Assembly: GCA_002162815.1 (NCBI GenBank)
Contig: MAAT01000075.1
Location: 23,887-87,886 of the forward strand
Length of the DNA stretch: 64,000 bases
Reading direction: 5' to 3'
Source of the DNA: Gammaproteobacteria bacterium 53_120_T64
GTDB lineage: Bacteria > Pseudomonadota > Gammaproteobacteria > Pseudomonadales > Porticoccaceae
Part shown: piece after piece, positions 34,924-44,389 of the stretch
Layout of the letters: each line of letters opens with the position of its first letter
How positions within the stretch are numbered: position 1 is the stretch's first letter
Position numbers and translations under genes: made by a program
The notes under the pieces: generated by a model
Database searches by the model: none
Seen by the model: only the letters and a program-made list of their open reading frames with translations
What the model was told of the DNA's origin: nothing

Positions 34924-35461
34924 AGAAGATGGCTACCGCTTGTCTTGGTTGTCGTACCCATCACATTAGCGCCTATCTTTGTACTGCTGTATTTCGCCTT
35001 TGGCTCACGGGGTCAGGCCGCCTTGATGATGCTCAACGTACCCCTGGCCTTAATTGGCGGCATTATTGCCCCATGGCTATCGGGACAATATTTATCGGTG
35101 CCCGGCGCCAGCGGTTTTATTGCTTTATTTGGTGTCGCGGTACTCAACGGCGTAGTGATGCTGGGGGGCCGCGATGAATCAACGCATTGGCCAGCAAGAA
35201 AGTAGCTCTGGCAATTTTGAAGGGGCCATTAAAGCCGGTGCTCATTCACGCTTGCGCCCGGTATTAATGACAGCATTAATTACCGCTCCGGGGCTGTTTC
35301 CACTGTTATTATCGAACGCTGTCGGCTCGGAAATTCAACGCCCACTGGCAGGCCTTGTCATCGGCGGGTTGATTTCCAGCACTTCATTAACCCTATTGGT
35401 CATTTCCGTTTTGGACAGCGGATATTCTCGGCGCTGGCTGGAAAGTAAGTTCCGGCCATAA
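34924..35461 (+). pseudogene. czcA: CzcA/CusA-type RND pump, C-terminal remnant only
   Basis: Only the last ~175 residues of a >1000-residue heavy-metal RND transporter remain. The sequence reads VVVPITLAPIFVLLYFAFGS, then NVPLALIGGIIAPWLSGQYL and PGASGFIALFGVAVLNGVVM, then shifts frame near 35170 into GAHSRLRPVLMTALITAPGL and GSEIQRPLAGLVIGGLISST. These are the conserved last four membrane helices of CzcA. The membrane-fusion gene czcB and most of czcA are missing between this and the czcC remnant, so a large deletion joined the two. The family identification is secure; the precise metal (Zn/Co/Cd versus Cu/Ag) is not. Confidence 0.88.
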
Positions 35462-35563
35462 TCACCTATGAAAAAATATACGCCGAGTACATTAAAGGTC
35501 ATGCCTTATTACGCTACCCCCCCCTGTAGAAAGACCTTTGCTATTCTCGGTAATGAATCTGGA

Positions 35564-36820
35564 CTAAGAAGGAGTGATCTCAGCCACTTCAACTCTATTG
35601 CGGCCCTTACTTTTAGCCGCATACACAGCTTCATCGGCACGATTTAAGACACCGATAAAGTCTTCACCATGGGCTAATTGCGCGAGGCCAAAACTGGCCG
35701 TGATGGCCAAACCCTGGACACAAGAATTTTCAAGGCTTAGGCGCACATTCTCGGCTTTATTGACACCCGCCTGTAGATCGCAACCATCGAGTAAAAAAAC
35801 AAATTCCTCACCACCAAAACGCGCAACGACGTCTTCATTTCTACTCTGTGCAACAAAAATTTTAGCCACATCCCGCAGCACATCATCGCCGATACTATGA
35901 CCGTGCTGATCATTCACCGCTTTAAAGAAATCGATATCGATCATAATTAAACACAGTGGCTGCTGGTGGCGATGAGCATGGCTGATTCTTTTCGTGGCGA
36001 CATCGATTAGAAAGTGTCGGTTATATAGGCCTGTCAACTGGTCACGCATGGCCAAATTTCGCAGGGCATCATTTTGCTGTTTAAGTGTAATGTGGGTGGC
36101 AATGCGCGCTTCAACAATGGCCGGAGAAAAGGGCTTGGTAATGTAGTCGACGGCGCCAATACTCAGACCTAGCTCCTCCTCTTCCACCTGGTCTTTTCCG
36201 GTAACAAAAATAACCGGGATATTCTCTGTAATTTCAGACTGTTTCAGGCGCTGGCAAACTTCGTAACCATCCATATCCGGCATTTGAATATCGAGCAAGA
36301 TCAGGTCAGGACGAGGCTCCGCCTCGGCCAACTCTAAGCAACGCAGCCCCCCGGTGGCGACTTTTATTTGGTAGCTACTATTAAGTAGGCCCGCAAGAAG
36401 CTGGATGTTGGATGGCGCATCGTCAACAATCAATACTAGGGGCTTTGTTTCCATATTTTTCCCACCGTTGCGTTCGTCTACTCGAGCTTGTAGACGCAAT
36501 CTTGAAGGCTCGCCCAGTTTTTCAACACTGACCACTGCCGCTTCAAAATCAAATTGGCCCAACTCCTCGCGCAATCTATCCAATAGTGAACCCTCGGGCT
36601 CTTGTCGGCAATAAGGTCGCAAACTGATCAGGTCGGCACTGTCGAGGAAATCTCCTCGCGCCAGCTTCGACCGCAACTGATCAATAAGAAAAACAAATTC
36701 CTCGAGCTCTCCCAATACCGAATGATGTTGTAAAATCGAGGAAACACCCTTCCCCAAGACCTGGAGTTCGCTGTATTCCGCCGGGTAATCTAAGGCTAAA
36801 ACCCCAATTATTGTGTCCAT
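35564..36820 (-). CDS. REC-GGDEF diguanylate cyclase response regulator with an N-terminal kinase-tail-like module
   Basis: This 418-residue output protein synthesises cyclic di-GMP. The receiver (~125-245) shows LILIVDDAPSN-type sequence (here LVLIVDDAPSN), Asp in LILLDIQMPDMDG, and Lys in DYITKPFSP. The GGDEF domain (~255-410) has a canonical GGEEF and an RxxD (RNED) inhibitory site five residues before it. The first 122 residues are unusual: FLIDQLRSKLARGDF through LGQFDFEAAVVSV mirrors the C-terminal tail of the kinase encoded just upstream. An internal ATG at 36454 (METKPLVL) could also start a bare REC-GGDEF protein. It follows the hybrid kinase by 23 bases and is almost certainly its phosphorylation target. 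Confidence 0.9.
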   Translation of the reverse strand: MDTIIGVLALDYPAEYSELQVLGKGVSSILQHHSVLGELEEFVFLIDQLRSKLARGDFLDSADLISLRPYCRQEPEGSLLDRLREELGQFDFEAAVVSVEKLGEPSRLRLQARVDERNGGKNMETKPLVLIVDDAPSNIQLLAGLLNSSYQIKVATGGLRCLELAEAEPRPDLILLDIQMPDMDGYEVCQRLKQSEITENIPVIFVTGKDQVEEEELGLSIGAVDYITKPFSPAIVEARIATHITLKQQNDALRNLAMRDQLTGLYNRHFLIDVATKRISHAHRHQQPLCLIMIDIDFFKAVNDQHGHSIGDDVLRDVAKIFVAQSRNEDVVARFGGEEFVFLLDGCDLQAGVNKAENVRLSLENSCVQGLAITASFGLAQLAHGEDFIGVLNRADEAVYAAKSKGRNRVEVAEITPS

Positions 36821-36843
36821 ACTGCGTTTACAACTCCCTGTAT

Positions 36844-39800
36844 TTAGGTTTTAACATCCCCGACAAGCAATACTTCTAACTCATTAACAGAGGCCACTGC
36901 GCTCGACATATCAAACTGATTCAGCTGTGCGCTGAGCTTTTCCAGGGCCTGTTTTTCCTGACCCTGTTGACAATGGGGCTTGAAAAAATGGATATCTGCC
37001 AACTCCACATAAGCACCCTGCTCTAGCTTAGTACGCAGTTGCCTCATCAACACCACCAACGCCTCCCCCTTCACGGTTGGGGGTCGCGACAAGCCACCAT
37101 CTGAAGATGCCTGCTCCTGAGCCTGTAAATACTCATCTAAGCATAGATACAATTGTTGATATTGCTCAAAAAAATTGGCCCATTGACCCTGTATCACAGC
37201 GCCCGCACCCGACAGAGCCGCCACCTCAAAAGTGACGGACAAAGCCTGTAGACGCGTAGCACTCATATTCCCGGCGATGCCTTTAATGGTATGAATCAGA
37301 CTCGCTATGCGAGGCCAGTCTTCAGCGGCCACCGCTTCGCCAAGTAGCTCCATGTCCCCCGGCACATCGGAGACAAATTGTTTCACTAGGGTTAACAACA
37401 GCGTCTGATTACCCCTGACCCGCTTGAGTAGCCCCTCCTGATCCCATATCGGCTGTTGCTCGCGGCTATCATCTGCTAAGCCTTGGCCACTATCGGCTAC
37501 AGCCACAAGTTGAGCCGCGGCTGGTGGCGCTTTATCGGCTGGGGGGGTATCCGTCGACAGTTTATTGGCTCGAGGCTGATCCTCTACAGTCTCTTCTCGC
37601 GACCGCTCACCGACGCTGGATCGAGACAAATGACGCTGTAGGCTAGCCTCCAGCAGGTCAGGGTCTATCGGCTTGGCAATGTAATCATTCATTCCTGCAC
37701 GCAAGCACTTGGCCCTGTCCCCGGCCATCGCATTGGCCGTCATGGCAATAATATTGATATCGGTGTAGCGCTCACCGGCCCCACCATCACGAATTTCGGC
37801 GGTAGTTTCATAGCCATCGAGCACCGGCATCTGGCAATCCATTAATATCAGTTGATAGGGCTTCTCTTCAGAGGCCTGCTGCAGCATCTCTAGCGCTACC
37901 GCGCCATTGTCAGCAATATCGGCGAAGTAACCCATATCTTCCAATATGCCGATGGCGACCTGTTGATTGATAAGGTTATCTTCCACCAGCAGTAAGCCCG
38001 ACTCACCACACTGAAGCCCACCATTCGCACTTGGCGGCGACGGCTCATGACTCAGGCTCTGCAGGTAGTTGTGCGTCACTAGGGGCTTGGCAGCCAGTAG
38101 CGCCTCACCACCACCCAGTACCACGGCCAGTGCGTCGAATAGATCCGAGGTCGTGGTTGGTTTCGGGAAGTAAGCCGCAAAGCCCAAGTTGGCAAAAAAC
38201 TGGGCATCCCCGGGCTCACTCATCGAGGTCATCATCACCAGCTGGGTGGCCTTAAAGCGGGCATCGGCGCGAATCGCCCGCCCCAGGGCGGCTCCGTCCA
38301 TCTCCGGCATTTGCATATCGACAATAGCCACCGGAAAGGGCTCTGCCACCTGTTCATCAAGAATACGGAGTGCACTCGCCGCGCTATCGGCCTCGGTGAC
38401 ATAGGCACCCCAGAGACTGAGCTGTTGCTCGAGTACTTCGCGGTTCGTTTCATTATCGTCAATAATAAGAATTCGCACCCCGTGCAGATCGACTGTCGGC
38501 CTCACTAACGCCGCCTGATCACTCACCCCCAGCCGCAGGGTAAAGGCAAAGCAACTACCCTTGCCAAACTCACTGGTGACACTAATCTCGCCGTTCATTA
38601 ATTCACACAGTCTTTTGACAATGGATAAACCCAAACCCGTACCGCCAAATTTCCGCGTGGTCGACGAGTCAACCTGTGAAAAAGAATCAAATAATTGATG
38701 GATTCGCTCCGCTGCAATCCCCATCCCCGTGTCGGAAACCGAGGCCGACAGCAGCATCTCGCCTTCATCGCCCTCGTGCAGGGCGGCACGAATAACGATC
38801 TCGCCTTCGGCGGTGAATTTCAGCGCATTGCCCACCAGGTTGGTAAAGAGTTGCCGTACCCGCGTCGGGTCGCCCTTAACCCGGGAGTACTTGATCTGAG
38901 CCAGGTCGAGCACTATCTCTAGGCCCTTAGCCTGAGCCTGTAAAGCCATGCTTTCCGCCAGTTCGCCCAGCAGCTGACGCAAGTCGAAATCAATCGATTC
39001 CATCTCCAGCTTGCCCGCTTCAATCTTGGAAAAATCCAGAATGTCGTTGATCAGCGTCAGCAGGGCCTCGCCACTGGAGCGCGCCAGACGCACCTGGTGG
39101 CGCTGCTTACTATTTAATTCGGAGCTCGATAACAAATTGAGCATGCCCAACACGCCATTCATCGGGGTGCGAATTTCATGGCTCATATTCGCCAAAAAGT
39201 CACCCTTGGCGCGGGTCGCCTCCACCGCCTCGTTTTTGGCGCGGGTCAATTCAGCGGCCACCAAGGTCTCCGCTGTAATATCGCCAAAGCTCCACACCTG
39301 CCCCACCGAATTATTGGGCAACACCAGCTCTCGTGAGTTGTATTCAAAAATACGACCATCCTTAAAATGAATAGAGCCCGCTGTAAATAGGCCACCAGTG
39401 TGCTGTAGCCCCTCGACGATACGAGTAAAGGCCTCAGCATCCAGTAGGTCATCGGCTATATTGCTGAGCAATGACTTGACGTCACCAAAAACCACATTCT
39501 CGCTAGATAGATCAAACATGTCGAGTAGGCGCTGGTTGTAGTGCAAAGCCTTGTGGTGTTCATTAATAACCACAATACCTTTATCGGTAGCTTCAAGTGT
39601 CGCCTCGACAATGGCTAAGGAGTTATCACTATTGAACTCCGCCAGCTTGCGCGCCGTGATGTCTGTGCGAATGGCAATATAGCTTTTTGTCTTACCCCCA
39701 CTATCCACAAAGGGCATGATGGTGCTATCCAGCCAATACAAATCCCCGCTTTTCGTCCTGTTACAAATCTCGTCGCGCCACACCTCACCCCTATCCAGCG

Positions 39801-41280
39801 TCGCATAAAGGTCCTCAAAGAAAGCCGCAGGGTGGTGACCGGAGTTGAGAAGACGATGGTTTTGACCGATTAACTCCGCTTCGCTATAACCGCTGATAGC
39901 GGTAAACTTTTCGTTAACAAAAGTAATCGTCCCCGCTGGGTCGGTGATAGCAACAATGGAGTGCTGGTCAAGGGCGAAGCGCTGCTCCTCAAGCTCCGTC
40001 AGGGTTTGCTGAATTGCAAGCGCGCTAGCTTTTAATTCATTTTCGAAGGCCTGACGCGCCACAATCATAAAATTAAAGGCCTTCGCCAACTGGCCAATTT
40101 CATCGTTGGAGCTCACAGTGACCTGCTCGTTCAGCTCACCCACCGACGCTAATTCAATATTGTCGACCAGGCTTTTAAGGGGCCGAGTAATGCGCCGCGC
40201 CACCAGCAATGCCGCCGCCAACACCAACAAAAACACCGCCACCAGAAGCACAGCCGTCAATTGCGCCAGCCACCGCGCCGGAGCTAAGGCCTCAGACTCA
40301 TCGAGTTCCGAAATCAAACTCCACTTGATCTGAGCAATGTTCAACGCAAGGTGAATACCAATCACCTTTTCACCCGAGGAGCCGCTATAAGTGAAGGCCT
40401 CCTCCGCAGCCAGGTCTGGCATGGATTCTGAGTCGACATGCTCTGCCAACCACAACAGGGATTGCTCGGTCTCAATTTTCGTTGTTAAAATATCGTCCGA
40501 GGAGTGCAGTGCCGTACGTGACAATAGGTCGCTACCTACCAGGTAACTCACCTGGGAATTGTGACCCAACTCAGCGTTCGTGGTTAATGCGGTAATGGTT
40601 TCGACCTTTAATTGCATCGCGAAGACCCCCACCTTATCGCCATATTCATCGATCAACGGCGCCGACAAAAAACCGGCCACAATATTATTACTGGGTCCAT
40701 AACGCTCTAAATCAGAGAATAAGGTTTCTCCGCTGTCTAAACTCTGGCGCACAATTTTGGCGAACAGGCTCGATTGGTAGGCACCGGTAAACAGGTTGCT
40801 TCCCAAGTCGGCCTCTTGCTTGACGCTAAACAGTATATTGCCCTCTAAATCGATTAATAATAGATCGTAGTAATAGGCATAAATCTGCATTAATTGTACG
40901 AGGTCATTTTTATTGGCTTCGACCAATCTCGCCCACGGGTAGGAACCGACATAGTCCGCTGGGCTTTTACCACTGTTGCGCAACCCCTCGGCCAGTGCCT
41001 TGATAAATTGACTATTTTGTCGACTTTCGGCCTGCACACGTAAGTCTTTAAATCGAAAATCAAACCAGCTATTAATAAAACGGCTTTGCTGAATAGTCAC
41101 TTCACGCAGACTGCGTACGGCGCTATCGCGCAAAGCCTGAGAACTCTGTTGATAGCCCAGCCAGCAGACAAAACTGAGCGGCACGAGGGCCAGGGTTAAA
41201 AACCATATGAGAAGGCTGCGGGTTAAACCCCGCTTGGTAAACAGTTGCAGTAAAGAGACTATCTTCTCAGCATCCCGCAT
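36844..41280 (-). CDS. Hybrid sensor histidine kinase (Cache-like sensor, HAMP, PAS x2, HisKA, HATPase, REC x2, HPt)
   Basis: This is a 1478-residue BarA/TorS-like phosphorelay kinase. A membrane segment at ~22-43 precedes a large periplasmic Cache-like sensor (~44-335). A second membrane segment lies at ~337-360 and a HAMP domain up to ~415. Two PAS domains follow (~430-545, ~560-670). The H-box MSHEIRTPMNG puts the phosphoacceptor at about His701, with the ATPase domain at ~800-915. Two receivers have Asp in AIVDMQMPEMDG (~987) and LILMDCQMPVLDG (~1147). An HPt domain has LIHTIKGIAG (~1328). A last 80-residue tail (LRTKLEQGAYVELADI...) recurs at the start of the downstream cyclase. The preceding binding-protein gene is 80 bases away, so ligand sensing through that protein is likely. 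Confidence 0.95.
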   Translation of the reverse strand: MRDAEKIVSLLQLFTKRGLTRSLLIWFLTLALVPLSFVCWLGYQQSSQALRDSAVRSLREVTIQQSRFINSWFDFRFKDLRVQAESRQNSQFIKALAEGLRNSGKSPADYVGSYPWARLVEANKNDLVQLMQIYAYYYDLLLIDLEGNILFSVKQEADLGSNLFTGAYQSSLFAKIVRQSLDSGETLFSDLERYGPSNNIVAGFLSAPLIDEYGDKVGVFAMQLKVETITALTTNAELGHNSQVSYLVGSDLLSRTALHSSDDILTTKIETEQSLLWLAEHVDSESMPDLAAEEAFTYSGSSGEKVIGIHLALNIAQIKWSLISELDESEALAPARWLAQLTAVLLVAVFLLVLAAALLVARRITRPLKSLVDNIELASVGELNEQVTVSSNDEIGQLAKAFNFMIVARQAFENELKASALAIQQTLTELEEQRFALDQHSIVAITDPAGTITFVNEKFTAISGYSEAELIGQNHRLLNSGHHPAAFFEDLYATLDRGEVWRDEICNRTKSGDLYWLDSTIMPFVDSGGKTKSYIAIRTDITARKLAEFNSDNSLAIVEATLEATDKGIVVINEHHKALHYNQRLLDMFDLSSENVVFGDVKSLLSNIADDLLDAEAFTRIVEGLQHTGGLFTAGSIHFKDGRIFEYNSRELVLPNNSVGQVWSFGDITAETLVAAELTRAKNEAVEATRAKGDFLANMSHEIRTPMNGVLGMLNLLSSSELNSKQRHQVRLARSSGEALLTLINDILDFSKIEAGKLEMESIDFDLRQLLGELAESMALQAQAKGLEIVLDLAQIKYSRVKGDPTRVRQLFTNLVGNALKFTAEGEIVIRAALHEGDEGEMLLSASVSDTGMGIAAERIHQLFDSFSQVDSSTTRKFGGTGLGLSIVKRLCELMNGEISVTSEFGKGSCFAFTLRLGVSDQAALVRPTVDLHGVRILIIDDNETNREVLEQQLSLWGAYVTEADSAASALRILDEQVAEPFPVAIVDMQMPEMDGAALGRAIRADARFKATQLVMMTSMSEPGDAQFFANLGFAAYFPKPTTTSDLFDALAVVLGGGEALLAAKPLVTHNYLQSLSHEPSPPSANGGLQCGESGLLLVEDNLINQQVAIGILEDMGYFADIADNGAVALEMLQQASEEKPYQLILMDCQMPVLDGYETTAEIRDGGAGERYTDINIIAMTANAMAGDRAKCLRAGMNDYIAKPIDPDLLEASLQRHLSRSSVGERSREETVEDQPRANKLSTDTPPADKAPPAAAQLVAVADSGQGLADDSREQQPIWDQEGLLKRVRGNQTLLLTLVKQFVSDVPGDMELLGEAVAAEDWPRIASLIHTIKGIAGNMSATRLQALSVTFEVAALSGAGAVIQGQWANFFEQYQQLYLCLDEYLQAQEQASSDGGLSRPPTVKGEALVVLMRQLRTKLEQGAYVELADIHFFKPHCQQGQEKQALEKLSAQLNQFDMSSAVASVNELEVLLVGDVKT

Positions 41281-41359
41281 ATTTCAATCCCACTTAAAAA
41301 AACCACCATCTACTCGCGGGTAACAAGAGAAACTCTGCCCCCTACTCATCTAATTCCCC

Positions 41360-42550
41360 TTAGTTATTATTGCTCTCAGGTACGTCAAAGCGAGTATCGG
41401 CAAAGGCATCAATATCCACTTCTCGCGCCAGTAAACCCGCGTCTATAGCGTAGCCCATTATTTGTTGCAGGCCCGCTTTATCAATATTCAGCTTTTGGTA
41501 GTTAATCACCCGCAAATTGGCATCGAGACTGGCTTCAATGGCCTGCTGATTATGAGCCGGTATATGCTGAGTGATGATATCGACAATGGCCTGCATCGTC
41601 TCGCCCCCGGAATCACGAGCGCGTTCAATATCCCTGCCCGCGCGCTGGATATAGCTCATGACCTCTTGCAGCGCGGCAAATTTATCGGCGATCGCCCGGT
41701 CCGTAGCTAGAGCGATGCACTCGACATGCCCGTCGGGCCAGGGCATCACATCTTTGGAGTACCAGGCGACGTGGCCAAAGCCGCCGGTTTCGACCACATC
41801 GGCCCAGGGCAGCGACTGTTCAAAGGCGGCGGGCTGGGCACGATTACTTTTACCCTTAATAAATGCCGGAGCCTGCGGCGGGGGCACCGCCACCGGCAAG
41901 ACATCGACACTGTCGTTGAGATTCAGGCCCATCACCGCCCCATGCTCCTGCAGGTAGCGATACAGCACTACCGTGTGGGTCGAAAACAGGTGTGGCACAC
42001 CCACCACCGTTGGCTCCTTGCGCTCGACGTGAAGGCGCTTAAAGACCTCGGCAAGATCGGCGCTAGGCTTGCGCTCTTGTCGCAGCACGGGCAGTTCAAC
42101 TTGCTGTTTGATCAGGTCGTTGATGGCCAGGGCATTGCCATCGCGATGCATTAAACCAATCCAGCGAAAATCTGCTTGTTGCTGATACATCGCCAGGGCC
42201 AGCGGCGTCATCACATAGGCCATATCGGCTTCGCCCGACTGAAAGTAGGCGCGCAGTAAATCCCAGTTACCCATTTGCTCGATTTGAAAGTCGGCAAACT
42301 GCATTTGTTCGCGGTAGCGCTCATAGGCCACGATGGCGGCGTAGTGATCGGCGAGAGGAATATACAGTGCTTTGATGGTTTGACGTTGTTCGGGTGTAGC
42401 CAAGCCCAAAGCTGGGCAGAGGGCCAACCAGATGCAACAAAGGAACTTCACAGCAGCATCGCGCCACTGCTTGGCGAATGCCCGCCGGCCCCCGTCAGGA
42501 TTGTTATTATAGGTTTTGTTATTGCCCACCAATCTATTGTCGACAAGCAT
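41360..42550 (-). CDS. Orphan NMT1/SsuA-type periplasmic substrate-binding protein
   Basis: This 396-residue binding protein is of the nitrate/sulfonate/thiamine-precursor (NMT1/SsuA-like) superfamily. A long basic lead precedes a signal segment (KFLCCIWLALCPALGLA). The mature part shows IKALYIPLADHYAAIVAYERY, then EQMGNWDLLRAYFQSGEADMAYVMTPLALAMY, the first-lobe pattern of the family. No permease or ATPase gene is nearby; the next gene downstream is the hybrid kinase. It therefore most likely acts as a ligand receptor for signalling rather than for transport. I start at the ATG next to an alternative GTG. The distance from the start to the signal core (about 35 residues) is long, so the true start could lie further in. 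Confidence 0.88.
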   Translation of the reverse strand: MLVDNRLVGNNKTYNNNPDGGRRAFAKQWRDAAVKFLCCIWLALCPALGLATPEQRQTIKALYIPLADHYAAIVAYERYREQMQFADFQIEQMGNWDLLRAYFQSGEADMAYVMTPLALAMYQQQADFRWIGLMHRDGNALAINDLIKQQVELPVLRQERKPSADLAEVFKRLHVERKEPTVVGVPHLFSTHTVVLYRYLQEHGAVMGLNLNDSVDVLPVAVPPPQAPAFIKGKSNRAQPAAFEQSLPWADVVETGGFGHVAWYSKDVMPWPDGHVECIALATDRAIADKFAALQEVMSYIQRAGRDIERARDSGGETMQAIVDIITQHIPAHNQQAIEASLDANLRVINYQKLNIDKAGLQQIMGYAIDAGLLAREVDIDAFADTRFDVPESNNN

Positions 42551-42645
42551 CACTGTTCCGCCCTTGAGTCGTACCCTGAGTAAAAGCTAATACCGTTAGA
42601 GTATAGTCAGGGAGAAAAAGGTTGAGAAATAACGCTCAAAAAAAA

Positions 42646-42669
42646 ACGGCGGCCCCAAAGGGCCACCGT
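42646..42669 (-). terminator. Rho-independent terminator of the BVMO gene
   Basis: On the minus strand, ACGGTGGCCC and GGGCCGCCGT pair (one G-T wobble) across a four-base loop, then a run of nine or more T follows. It lies about 35 bases past the monooxygenase stop. Confidence 0.92.
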
Positions 42670-42704
42670 TTTCTAACTGCTTAATGAACAGCCGTTTACA
42701 AAGA

Positions 42705-44327
42705 CTATTTCAGCACAAAGCCGTCGTAGTCTTTGGCCGCGACATCATCACACTTGGCCTTGTAGTTTGGCGCACCACCGGCATAAAGCATAAACATACG
42801 CTTCTTATCGGGGTTATTGACATTGGTACCCATAAACCAGGAATCGGCTGTCGGGAACAAGGTCATCTGCGCTAGCTCGTCGACGTGAACGGTCCAATCA
42901 TCTTCGGCCTTTTGCGTGGGCTGAATTTCATTGAAGTTCTTGTCGCGCATATAGCCGACCAGGTCGCTGACCCACTCAACATTCTGCTCGATACAACGGG
43001 GAATATTACAGAAAGTCGCACCGTTATGCGGGCCAACCAGGGTAAACAGGTTGGGGAAGCCCGTGGTTTGCATACCGAGGTAGGTACTGGGGCCGTCGGC
43101 CCACTTCTCGACCATTTTCTCACCACCAATACCGGCAATGTCGATACGGCGCAGCGCACCGGTAACCGCATCAAAGCCTGTGGCGTAAATCAATACGTCA
43201 ACATCGTACTGCTTATCACTGCACTTAATGCCTGTGGGTACGATTTCTTCAATCGGCGTCTTGTTAAGGTCAATCAGCTTAACGTTGTCTTGGTTGTAGC
43301 ACTCAAAGTACTTAGTTTCCATCGGTACGCGACGCGTGCCAAAACCGTGGTCCTTAGGAATCAACAACTCGGCGACTTCAGGGTTGTCGACACGCTGACG
43401 GATCTTCTTGGCGATGAACTTGGTAATGATTTCATTCGCTTCGGGGTTGGTCATAATGTCGGCAAAGTTGCCCAACCAAATACCAAAACCGGGCTCTGCA
43501 TAGAGCTTTTCAAAGAAGGCTTCGCGCTCTTCCTCGTCGACATCGGCGGCTGAACGCTCGTCAAAAGCGTGCAGAAAGCCACCAAAGGTCGCATTACACT
43601 GGTCGAAAATAGCCTGGGCATTTTCTTTGTTGTGGGCAGTCTCTTCGGCGTCAATCGGACCGTTATTGAGCGGTGCACACCAGTTCGGCGCCAATTGGAA
43701 TACAGTCAGCTCTTTAGCGGTCTTAGAAATTTCCTGGATCACCTGGACGCCGGTAGCGCCGGTACCAATAACACCAACACGCAAGCCACTAAAGTCGTTG
43801 GCCTTCCAACCGCTGTCGCCCATGGGCCAGCGCGCTGTGTGGCAAGACTCACCGGCAAAGCTGTCGCGACCGGGAATGTTGGGCAGGGTAAAGGCCGAGA
43901 GTGGGCCAGTGGCGGAAATCACGAACTTGGCGCGGGCAGTGCTGCCGTCGTCCAAGGTAACTTCCCACTCGGTGTTGGCTTCATCATAAGACGCTTTAGC
44001 AACACGGCTGTTGAACTGGATATCTTTGCGTAGGTCAAATTTGTCGGCGACAAAGTTGAGGTAGCGCTTCGTCTCGGGCTGGGGCGCAAAACGCTCGGTC
44101 CATGTCCACTCGTCAATAATCTCTTTCGACCAGGAGTAGGCGTAGGTGTAGCTCTCGGAGTCAAAACGGCAACCCGGGTAGTTGTTCCAGTGCCAAGTAC
44201 CGCCAACACCGTCACCCGTTTCATAAACCTTAACCTTGAAACCCTGCTCGCGCAGTGTGTACAGCTGGTACATACCGGCAATACCGGCGCCCATTACAAT
44301 GGCGTCATATGTGTCTGTTGATGTCAT
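42705..44327 (-). CDS. Flavin-dependent Baeyer-Villiger-type monooxygenase
   Basis: This 540-residue class B flavoprotein monooxygenase uses FAD and NADPH to insert oxygen next to a ketone. The FAD-binding motif GAGIAGMYQLY is at ~12-22, followed by GDGVGGTWHWNNYPGCRFD. The Baeyer-Villiger fingerprint FxGxxxHxxxW[PD] is exactly met by FAGESCHTARWP (~160). The NADPH-binding GVIGTGATGVQ follows, and a final YATGFDAVTG is typical. A CGAGGAAAA ribosome-binding site precedes the ATG. Likely substrates are cyclic or steroid ketones, to be opened to lactones; the esterase at 58 kb could act on such products, but that link is inference. It has its own terminator. Confidence 0.92.
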   Translation of the reverse strand: MTSTDTYDAIVMGAGIAGMYQLYTLREQGFKVKVYETGDGVGGTWHWNNYPGCRFDSESYTYAYSWSKEIIDEWTWTERFAPQPETKRYLNFVADKFDLRKDIQFNSRVAKASYDEANTEWEVTLDDGSTARAKFVISATGPLSAFTLPNIPGRDSFAGESCHTARWPMGDSGWKANDFSGLRVGVIGTGATGVQVIQEISKTAKELTVFQLAPNWCAPLNNGPIDAEETAHNKENAQAIFDQCNATFGGFLHAFDERSAADVDEEEREAFFEKLYAEPGFGIWLGNFADIMTNPEANEIITKFIAKKIRQRVDNPEVAELLIPKDHGFGTRRVPMETKYFECYNQDNVKLIDLNKTPIEEIVPTGIKCSDKQYDVDVLIYATGFDAVTGALRRIDIAGIGGEKMVEKWADGPSTYLGMQTTGFPNLFTLVGPHNGATFCNIPRCIEQNVEWVSDLVGYMRDKNFNEIQPTQKAEDDWTVHVDELAQMTLFPTADSWFMGTNVNNPDKKRMFMLYAGGAPNYKAKCDDVAAKDYDGFVLK

Positions 44328-44360
44328 GTTTTTTCCTCGTTAAATATCTCTGAACAAAAT

Positions 44361-44389
44361 GTAATACTTCACTCACTTTGGCCTTGTAA
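44361..44389 (-). promoter_or_regulatory. Candidate sigma70 promoter of the BVMO gene
   Basis: On the minus strand, TTACAA and TATTAC are 17 bases apart, about 35 bases upstream of the start codon. Matches are 4/6 to each consensus hexamer. Spacing and location are good; the sequence match is modest. Confidence 0.4.

Noticed and set aside
42885..43553. 222-codon plus-strand frame within the BVMO gene
   Set aside because: It is fully antisense to a well-supported monooxygenase and has no recognisable domain.
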